27,545 nt of DNA from JACQFZ01 sp045810625 (GTDB lineage: Bacteria; Pseudomonadota; Gammaproteobacteria; Acidiferrobacterales; Sulfurifustaceae): assembly GCA_045810625.1 (NCBI GenBank), contig JBJMVQ010000061.1, forward strand, positions 1 to 27,545, in the 5' to 3' direction. This document shows positions 21,871 through 27,545 of this stretch, one piece after another (position 1 is the first letter of the stretch; each line of letters opens with the position of its first letter). The notes under the pieces were generated by a model that was not told where the DNA came from, ran no database searches, and saw only the letters and a program-made list of their open reading frames with translations. The position numbers were made by a program, and so were the translations under genes.

Positions 21871-22275
21871 ATGGACGAAAAAACACCCCCGTTCGAATAC
21901 CTCCTGATTTCTCGCGGACAGTGGGACAATGAGTTGTCGCCCGAGCAGATACAGCGGGCGATCGACGAGTTCTACGTCTGGCTCGATCGGCACGTGCGAG
22001 AAGGAAAAATGAAAGCAGGACAGCGGCTGGCGAGGGCGGGAAAGATCGTTTCGAAGCACATGGTGACCGACGGTCCGTTTGCGGAAACCAATGAGGTCAT
22101 CGGGGGCTACTGGTTTATCTATGCGAGTAGCCTCGAGGAGGCGGCGCAACTTGCATCGAGAAGCCCGTGTCTCGCCTGCGGCCTGGTTTACGAAATCCGA
22201 CCCACCGATCCCACGCGCGCGAGCGCCTTCACGGTAACGTCCGAAACCCCGAGCGGGCGCATCGAGCGATCGTGA
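21871..22275 (+). CDS. YCII-related domain protein
   Basis: A 134-residue protein with the ferredoxin-like YCII fold. The hallmarks are FEYLLISRGQ near the N-terminus, SKHMVTDGPFAETNEVIGGY near 61-80 (the family's DGPFAE-K/N-E loop) and the FIYASSLEEAAQLASRSPCL helix. Family members are often encoded beside ECF sigma factors or found alone; none is adjacent. The role is unknown. A tail of about 20 residues after YEIRP is longer than usual. The start is an ATG with a poor ribosome site. The cupin gene ends 82 bases upstream on the same strand. Confidence 0.88.
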   Translation: MDEKTPPFEYLLISRGQWDNELSPEQIQRAIDEFYVWLDRHVREGKMKAGQRLARAGKIVSKHMVTDGPFAETNEVIGGYWFIYASSLEEAAQLASRSPCLACGLVYEIRPTDPTRASAFTVTSETPSGRIERS

Positions 22276-22341
22276 TGCGAGGGTAGAGTCATCGGCACGG
22301 CACGCAGGCGCCGTGTGGATCGGTCGCGTAAAGTCTGTGAT

Positions 22342-22372
22342 GCGCCGCGCGCCGGAATCGAACGCGCGGCGC
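22342..22372. terminator. GC-rich stem-loop between convergent genes
   Basis: GCGCCGCGCG at 22342-22351 pairs with CGCGCGGCGC at 22363-22372, ten base pairs over an eleven-base loop. It lies between the YCII gene and the convergent M23 peptidase gene, ten bases from the latter's stop. There is no U-tract either side, so a bidirectional or Rho-assisted terminator is the likely role. Confidence 0.5.
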
Positions 22373-22382
22373 GCTGTAACTC

Positions 22383-23729
22383 TCAGTTCCTCGTCGCCGT
22401 AGTCGCCACGGCGGTTTCGCGCCGCCCCAGATCGGCGAGCAGCGTCAGCGACTTCGATTGAAAGTCCATGAGATATTCCGGAGGAATGGGCGTGGCGGCC
22501 GGGAGCGCGACGGTGCGCGGGTTCATGTGGGCGCCGTTTACGCGGTACTCGTAGTGCAGATGCGGACCCGTCGCGGCGCCGGACTGGCCGACGTACCCGA
22601 TCGTCGTGCCCTGCGTCACGCGCTCGCCGACGTGCAGAGCTTTAGCGAATCCCGACAAATGCGCGTAGAGGGTGGAGATTTTTCCGCCGTGTTCGAGAAT
22701 GACGGTCCTGCCGTAGCCGCCCTGCATCCCGATGAAGATGACGCGTCCATCGCCGGCCGCCTTCACGATCGTTCCCGTCGGCGCCGCATAGTCGACGCCG
22801 TTATGCGCGCGGATCGTGTTCAGTAGCGGATGGAACCGCGTGGGGTTGAAGTTCGAGCTGACGCGCGTGAAGTCGAGGGGTGCGCGCAGGAACTGTCGAC
22901 GCATGCTGCGGCCGTCCGGCGTGAAGTAATCGTCGATCGCGCCGTCCGGCGAGGTGTAGCGGATCGCACGGTGGCTCTCTCCGTCGTTCGTGAACTCGGC
23001 TGCCAGAATGCGCCCGTCGCCGATGTGTCGCCCGTCGCGATATTTCTGCTCGTAGATCAGGTTGAAGCGGTCGCCCGGCTGAATGTCGAGGGCGAAGTCG
23101 ATTTCCCACCCGAAGATGTCGTTGGCGAGCTGCAGAATCGTTTCCGGGCTCAAACCGGCGGAGCGGCCCGCGGCAAAGAAGGAGGAGCTGATCGTCCCGT
23201 GCGCCTGCGCCGTTCGGATTTCGATGGGTGTCGTAATGATTTCCGTCGCGAAGCCGTTGTCGGCGCGCTTCACCGACAACACTTCCGTCTCGCTAATGCG
23301 ATGGTTGATGGCGTGCACCATGCCGTCGTCGTGAACCACGGTGAGCTTGTCGCCCGGCTTGAGACGCTTGAACGTCTGACGCACGCCGGGGACGTTCAGA
23401 ATCGTGCTCAGATCGGTGAGGCTGAGCCTGAGTCGGCGGAAAATTCGTTCGAGCGTGTCGTTGCGCTGGACGACGAAATCGATAGTTTTCCCGAGGGCAA
23501 CTCGGGCGGGGGATCTTGCGACCTCGGTCGCATCGGTGACGTCGACGGTGTCGGCGGCCGCCGGCGCCGGGAGGGATGCGGTTGGCGTGAGATTCCCGGT
23601 AAGCACGTAAGCCAATCCGCCAATCAACGGAAGCACCAAGCCCGATAAGAGCCAGGTCGGCGCGATTTTCTTGCGCGCTGTCGGCGATTTTGTTTTAGGG
23701 TCAAAACGAACCTGGGTTTTCCGTCGCAC
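22383..23729 (-). CDS. Murein DD-endopeptidase, M23 family (MepM-like)
   Basis: About 448 residues. A single N-terminal membrane helix (WLLSGLVLPLIGGLAYVL, near 26-43) anchors it in the periplasm. A LysM/OapA-like segment follows (IDFVVQRNDTLERIFRRL and LKPGDKLTV), then an SH3-like region. The C-terminal lysostaphin-type peptidase has its zinc ligands in HNGVDYAAP near 308 (His, Asp) and GPHLHYEYRVNG near 387 (His), plus TLYAHLSGF. It should cut peptide cross-links to let the sacculus grow. The frame is open to 24050, but that part overlaps the divergent reductase and looks non-coding. The GTG at 23729 (a TTG precedes it) gives a family-like N-terminus. It is convergent with the YCII gene. 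Confidence 0.9.
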   Translation of the reverse strand: MRRKTQVRFDPKTKSPTARKKIAPTWLLSGLVLPLIGGLAYVLTGNLTPTASLPAPAAADTVDVTDATEVARSPARVALGKTIDFVVQRNDTLERIFRRLRLSLTDLSTILNVPGVRQTFKRLKPGDKLTVVHDDGMVHAINHRISETEVLSVKRADNGFATEIITTPIEIRTAQAHGTISSSFFAAGRSAGLSPETILQLANDIFGWEIDFALDIQPGDRFNLIYEQKYRDGRHIGDGRILAAEFTNDGESHRAIRYTSPDGAIDDYFTPDGRSMRRQFLRAPLDFTRVSSNFNPTRFHPLLNTIRAHNGVDYAAPTGTIVKAAGDGRVIFIGMQGGYGRTVILEHGGKISTLYAHLSGFAKALHVGERVTQGTTIGYVGQSGAATGPHLHYEYRVNGAHMNPRTVALPAATPIPPEYLMDFQSKSLTLLADLGRRETAVATTATRN

Positions 23730-23934
23730 CAAACGAGCTCGCGATTGATCTAGCCGGATGATAAGAAAAAGCGAGATTACTTCAATGCAAAATGCTTCGG
23801 AGTTTCGGGCCGGACCGACATATCGTCGGCCGATGCAGCGCGAGAAAGGCCGGCCCGACTCGGGGTTCGGACGCATTCGCCTCGACCGCGCAGTCCTTAG
23901 AATGTTCGACGAAGCCAGCAACGAGGACGATCGC

Positions 23935-24675
23935 ATGACGAAGACACGGGATCTGTCGGGTAAAGTCGCGCTAGTGACCGGCGGCAGCCGAGGCATCGGT
24001 CGCGCGGTCGCGCTCGCGCTTGCCGAAGCGGGGGCGGATGTGGCGGTCAATTACCGCCGTCGCGAGAGCGAAGCGGAGCAGGTCCGCGCCGAGGTGGAGC
24101 GTCGCGGCCGCCGCTGCGTGGCGGTGCGCGCAAACGTCGCCGTCGCCACCGAGGTCACTCGCATGGTCGGTGAGGTTCAGCGCTCGCTGGGCGTTGCGAC
24201 GATCCTCGTCAACAACGCCGGCATCGCTCGCCCGCAGGCGATCGAGGAGATCACCGAGGCCGACTGGGACGAGATCATCGACGTGAACTTGAAGTCGGTG
24301 TTTCTGGTGACGCAGGCGGTGTTGCCGGGCATGCGCGCCGCGAGGTGGGGGCGCATTATCAACATGTCATCCGCCGCCGCGCAGCTCGGCGGCATTATCG
24401 GCCCGCACTACACGGCGTCGAAGGCGGGCATTCTCGGTCTGACGCACGCCTACGCCTCGCGCCTCGCCGGGCAAGGCATTACAGTGAATGCGATTGCGCC
24501 GGCGTTGATCGAAACCGACATGCTCGGCGGCAACGCACAGGCACGCCCGGACCGGATCCCGGTAGGCCGCTTCGGCACCGTCGATGAGATCGCCGACGTC
24601 GCGGCGATGCTCGCGCGCAATGGCTACATCACCGGTCAGACGATTAACGTCAACGGCGGCTTGTATCCAAGTTAG
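23935..24675 (+). CDS. FabG-like short-chain dehydrogenase/reductase
   Basis: A 246-residue classical SDR, nearest in look to 3-oxoacyl-ACP reductase FabG. The cofactor motif is TGGSRGIG at 15-22, with NNAG at 93-96, an Asn at 118, and the catalytic Ser145/146, Tyr159 and Lys163 in HYTASKAG. The NADP preference is suggested by VNYRRRES at the end of the second strand. The end TGQTINVNGGLYPS is typical. The frame begins earlier, at 23758, but GAGGA upstream of the ATG at 23935 and the family N-terminus support this start. It is not within a fab cluster, so a role other than core fatty-acid synthesis (PHA, acyl or alcohol metabolism) is likely. It is divergent from the M23 peptidase. Confidence 0.9.
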   Translation: MTKTRDLSGKVALVTGGSRGIGRAVALALAEAGADVAVNYRRRESEAEQVRAEVERRGRRCVAVRANVAVATEVTRMVGEVQRSLGVATILVNNAGIARPQAIEEITEADWDEIIDVNLKSVFLVTQAVLPGMRAARWGRIINMSSAAAQLGGIIGPHYTASKAGILGLTHAYASRLAGQGITVNAIAPALIETDMLGGNAQARPDRIPVGRFGTVDEIADVAAMLARNGYITGQTINVNGGLYPS

Positions 24676-24931
24676 CCGGTCGGCGCCATCAATCAGACGT
24701 CGTCTACTCACGCTGCTTCTTCGTTCGTCGAGCCATCATGCGTGTACGTCGCCGAAGTGGGCGCTTCGTCGTGATTCTCTTTGGGATCGCGCGTATAGTG
24801 CGCGGCCTTCAGTCGACAGCGCGTGGCTCCTCGCCGCGCACAGACTTATTCCAAATCGATGCACTTCGTTGGCGAACGTCCGGACGCGCTAAACCGCGGT
24901 CGCGAGTTCTGCCTTCGACCTTGGATATGCG
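24676..24931. other. Intergenic stretch after the FabG-like gene
   Basis: About 250 bases without a convincing gene. Overlapping open frames on both strands have inconsistent, arginine- and serine-rich translations typical of GC-rich non-coding DNA. A TATAGT near 24795 could be a -10 element for the small gene at 24932, but no matching -35 was found. Confidence 0.4.
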
Positions 24932-25240
24932 ATGAACACGACGAACAGAACGAACCTTGGTGCGACGGCAGCGCTGTTAGCCGTCATGTGCGCGTTTGCG
25001 GCGGGTATCACGATGGGCCAAATGGAGCCCACGCCCACCTCCGCGACCCCGAAGCCGGCGGTGCGCGATATCGACCAGGCCAAAGGAGCGGACCAGGCTT
25101 CGAGCGGCGCAGCCCCTGCCGGCGCCTCCCGAGGTCAGGGGCAGTCGTCGAAATCGGGTCGCGTCGTGGGGAAAGCCACTGCCGCACCCAATCGTAGTCG
25201 CCGATCGCCGCAACAAACGGCTGATCGAGATCGCTCTTAA
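24932..25240 (+). CDS. Possible small exported protein
   Basis: A 102-residue frame. Its first ~28 residues read like a Sec signal peptide (polar start MNTTNRT, then ATAALLAVMCAFAAGITMG). The remainder is low-complexity, rich in Pro, Ala, Ser, Gly, Lys and Arg (MEPTPTSATPKPAV, GQGQSSKSGR), and ends in an Arg/Ser-rich tail. No known domain is seen. No clear ribosome binding site precedes the ATG, and the tail could be chance translation. The signal-like start is the only argument for a real gene. If real, it would be periplasmic or secreted. Confidence 0.4.
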   Translation: MNTTNRTNLGATAALLAVMCAFAAGITMGQMEPTPTSATPKPAVRDIDQAKGADQASSGAAPAGASRGQGQSSKSGRVVGKATAAPNRSRRSPQQTADRDRS

Positions 25241-25433
25241 TAAGAAGATCGTTTGGGATGGCGCAAAACGATCGCTTCCGACCCAGCTGCAGGCCAACCG
25301 GAATTGTTGTTGTCGCGCAATCCCGCGCCCTTCTTGGGGTTAGCGGACCGCGCTTAGCGAGTCTGAGATGCCGTGTCACAATTAAAGCCGCGCGCGGAGC
25401 GCCGGTTTGCGCACGCGCGAACATGGAGGGGAC

Positions 25434-26816
25434 ATGGGCTACACGCATCGTGTCGCGGCGGAGACTTACCGGTTCTCCGACCTCAAGGATGTGCTCGCCA
25501 AAGCGACACCGCTGCGTTCGGGAGATGTGCTCGCCGGCATCGCGGCGGAATCGGAGCAGCAACGGATGGCGGCACGGATGTGTCTCGCCGAGCTTCCGCT
25601 CAAAGTGTTTCTCGACGAACCGCTGATCCCTTACGAACGCGACGAAGTGACGCGGCTCATCCTCGACCGCCACGACGCGACGGCGTTTGCCGAGATCAGC
25701 CATCTGACTGTCGGCGATTTTCGTAACTGGCTGCTCGCCGAAACGACCAGCAGCGAAACGCTTACACGTGTCGCCCCCGGCATCACGCCGGAAATGGCGG
25801 CCGCTGTCTCCAAACTGATGCGTAATCAGGATCTGATCGCGGCGGCGCGGAAATGTACCGTGATCACGCGCTTTCGCGACACGATCGGCCTACCGGGGCG
25901 GATGTCGGTGCGGCTGCAGCCGAATCATCCGACCGACGACCCGAAAGGCATCGCGGCTTCGATACTGGACGGGTTGCTCTACGGCAGCGGCGACGCCGTT
26001 ATCGGCATCAATCCGGTCGGCGACGCCATGCCGGTATTCCTGCGCCTTTGGCAAATACTCGATGATCTCATCCGGCGGTTTGAGATTCCCACGCAGTCGT
26101 GCGTGTTGACGCACGTGACGAACCAGATCAAGGCGATCGAGCAGGGCGCGCCGGTCGACCTCGTGTTCCAGTCGATCGCCGGCACCGAGCAGGCGAATCG
26201 CAGTTTCGGCGTCAATTTGGCGCTGCTGCACGAAGCGCGTGAGGCGGCGCTTTCGCTCAAACGCGGGACGCTCGGCGACAACGTGATGTACTTCGAAACC
26301 GGACAGGGCAGCGCGCTGTCGGCGAATGCACACGCGGGCGTCGATCAGCAGACGCTGGAAGCGCGCGCGTACGGCGTCGCCCGCGCGTACGAGCCGCTGC
26401 TCACGAATACGGTTGTCGGATTCATCGGACCCGAGTATTTGTACGACGGCAAGCAAATTATTCGCGCGGGGCTCGAAGATCATTTCTGCGGCAAGCTGCT
26501 CGGCGTGCCGCTCGGCTGCGATGTCTGCTACACGAATCACGCCGAGGCCGATCAAGACGATATGGACAATCTGCTCACACTGCTCGCGGCGGCGGGCGTG
26601 ACGTACATCATGGGCGTGCCGGGCGCGGACGACGTGATGCTCAACTATCAGAGCACGTCGTTCCATGACGGCCTCTACGTTCGCAATGTGCTGGGGTTGA
26701 AGCGCGCACCCGAATTCGAGGCGTGGCTGGAACGCATGCAGGTTGTCGACGGTGCGGGGCGCTTGCTCGACGCGCCGGGGCAGGGGCGACTGCTCCTGGC
26801 GGCGGCGGATCTCTAG
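25434..26816 (+). CDS. eutB: Ethanolamine ammonia-lyase large subunit
   Basis: Catalytic subunit of the adenosylcobalamin-dependent enzyme that splits ethanolamine into acetaldehyde and ammonia. The 460 residues compare with 453 in E. coli. Recognisable blocks include TYRFSDLKDVLAKATPLRSG at the N-terminus, SVRLQPNHPTDDP, DAVIGINPVGD, VLTHVTNQIKAIEQGAPVDL, QSIAGTEQAN, MYFETGQGSALSANAHAG, CDVCYTNHAEADQDDMDNLL and the GVPGADDVMLNYQSTSFHD segment. The ATG at 25434 follows GGAGGG at 25425-25430; a further in-frame ATG at 25407 lacks such a site. The small subunit follows 98 bases later. No shell-protein, reactivase or regulator gene is within the window, as in the compact eutBC (plus permease) loci of many proteobacteria. 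Confidence 0.96.
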   Translation: MGYTHRVAAETYRFSDLKDVLAKATPLRSGDVLAGIAAESEQQRMAARMCLAELPLKVFLDEPLIPYERDEVTRLILDRHDATAFAEISHLTVGDFRNWLLAETTSSETLTRVAPGITPEMAAAVSKLMRNQDLIAAARKCTVITRFRDTIGLPGRMSVRLQPNHPTDDPKGIAASILDGLLYGSGDAVIGINPVGDAMPVFLRLWQILDDLIRRFEIPTQSCVLTHVTNQIKAIEQGAPVDLVFQSIAGTEQANRSFGVNLALLHEAREAALSLKRGTLGDNVMYFETGQGSALSANAHAGVDQQTLEARAYGVARAYEPLLTNTVVGFIGPEYLYDGKQIIRAGLEDHFCGKLLGVPLGCDVCYTNHAEADQDDMDNLLTLLAAAGVTYIMGVPGADDVMLNYQSTSFHDGLYVRNVLGLKRAPEFEAWLERMQVVDGAGRLLDAPGQGRLLLAAADL

Positions 26817-26914
26817 AACTCGGCGAAGCGACGATCGGCGATTGCGCGTTGTTCTCAACGACCGCCGCTGGGTCGTAACGAACGGCGGCGAGGATGGTGC
26901 GCCGGAAGAGATAA

Positions 26915-27545
26915 ATGGATCGATCGAAACCCACCGTCTCTAATTCGTGGACCGCGCTTCGCCGGTTCACGCCCGCGCGCATCGCTTTGGGTCGCGCGGG
27001 CGCGGCGTTGCCGACCGAAGAGGTGCTGGGGTTCGGTTTAGCGCACGCGCGAGCGCGCGACGCCGTGCATCGAGCGCTCGACGTCGAAAAATTCGAGGCG
27101 GAGTTGCGTGCCGCCGAATTTGAAACTATCCGCGTGCGCAGCGCCGCGGCAAATCGGCGCGACTATCTCCTGCGTCCGGACCTCGGGCGCCGTCTCAGCG
27201 CGGAGTGCGTCGCTCATTTGCGCGAGCGCGTGCTAGAAACCGATGCCCGCTCCAGCGCGTCTTCCACTTCCCCGCCAGGGGGCGCGTCGCACGTCGTGAG
27301 CGACGCGTTCGATGTCGGTCTCATCGCCGGCGACGGGCTATCGGCGATCGGCGTGCAGCGCCACGCCGTGCCATTGCTCCAGGCGCTGCGCGAGCGCGCT
27401 CCGACCGGCTGGTCATTCTCGCCGGTGATCGTGGCGGAGCAAGCGCGTGTCGCGCTAGGCGACGAGATCGGAGAGTTGCTGCGGGCGCGCATCGTCGCGA
27501 TTCTCATCGGCGAGCGGCCGGGGCTTTCCTCACCCGACAGCGTCG
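26915..27545 (+). CDS. eutC: Ethanolamine ammonia-lyase small subunit, 5' part
   Basis: Small subunit of the same lyase; it helps bind adenosylcobalamin. The frame is open from the ATG at 26915, with GGAAGAG five bases upstream, to the end of the window, giving 210 residues of an expected 250-300. Diagnostic stretches are LRRFTPARIALGRAG and LGFGLAHARARDAVHRALD in the first 60 residues, the YLLRPDLGRRL segment and the conserved SDAFDVGLIAGDGLSAIGVQ with HAVPLLQALRERA after it. A low-complexity Ser/Pro stretch (ARSSASSTSPPGG) separates the two parts. No frame damage is visible. The stop lies beyond the window. Co-transcription with eutB is likely. Confidence 0.94.
   Translation, partial: MDRSKPTVSNSWTALRRFTPARIALGRAGAALPTEEVLGFGLAHARARDAVHRALDVEKFEAELRAAEFETIRVRSAAANRRDYLLRPDLGRRLSAECVAHLRERVLETDARSSASSTSPPGGASHVVSDAFDVGLIAGDGLSAIGVQRHAVPLLQALRERAPTGWSFSPVIVAEQARVALGDEIGELLRARIVAILIGERPGLSSPDSV

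Noticed and set aside
23730..24050. N-terminal extension of the M23 peptidase frame
   Set aside because: It overlaps the start of the divergent FabG-like gene and lacks coding character; the membrane anchor follows directly after GTG 23729.

Overview
The window is GC-rich and gene-dense and reads as chromosomal DNA of a betaproteobacterium or a close relative. The evidence is the gene content and order: sucD, glutamine-dependent nadE and glnB (PII), then a divergent bamD/rluD pair, with greB, acpH and DUF1820 genes nearby. No rRNA, tRNA, CRISPR array, integrase or complete insertion sequence was found. The genus cannot be named from this sequence alone.

Layout. 1-4504: housekeeping block, with the 3' end of sucD, then nadE starting right at the sucD stop, glnB, bamD (minus) and rluD (plus). 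4505-5373: repeat-rich stretch holding a degenerate 17-19 bp tandem array and a DUF559 nuclease gene bracketed by two mirror-image palindromes. 5374-8558: DUF488, a second repeat-rich gap that includes a broken copy of the greB 3' end, greB (minus), an RRM RNA-binding protein, acpH, and DUF1820 (minus). 8620-13946: three minus-strand genes, namely an MFS exporter with a C-terminal soluble domain, a membrane-anchored Ser/Thr kinase with a WD40-type sensor half, and a saccharopine-dehydrogenase-like reductase. 13947-18033: DUF3592 membrane protein, an N-acyl-D-amino-acid deacylase-like amidohydrolase, and a TauD/TfdA dioxygenase. 18034-22275: a patch of small accessory genes (nucleotidyltransferase, RibD/DHFR-like reductase, DUF2846-type lipoprotein, GmhA, cupin, YCII) that looks by eye somewhat less GC-rich and may be acquired. 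22383-27545: a murein M23 endopeptidase (minus), a FabG-like reductase, a possible small exported protein, and eutB followed by a eutC cut off by the window edge.

How the genes fit together. nadE and glnB link NAD synthesis from glutamine with nitrogen sensing. eutBC would release ammonia and acetaldehyde from ethanolamine, and the deacylase and dioxygenase look like further scavenging functions. bamD, the M23 peptidase and GmhA serve the envelope. The most unusual structure is the DUF559 gene at 4780-5151. Its start and stop codons both lie inside oppositely oriented copies of one palindromic repeat, and a third copy of that palindrome stands alone at 16930. It looks like a small mobile or selfish unit and is the best candidate here for something under-described. 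Start codons were chosen from visible ribosome binding sites and family alignments recalled from memory. No database search was possible.
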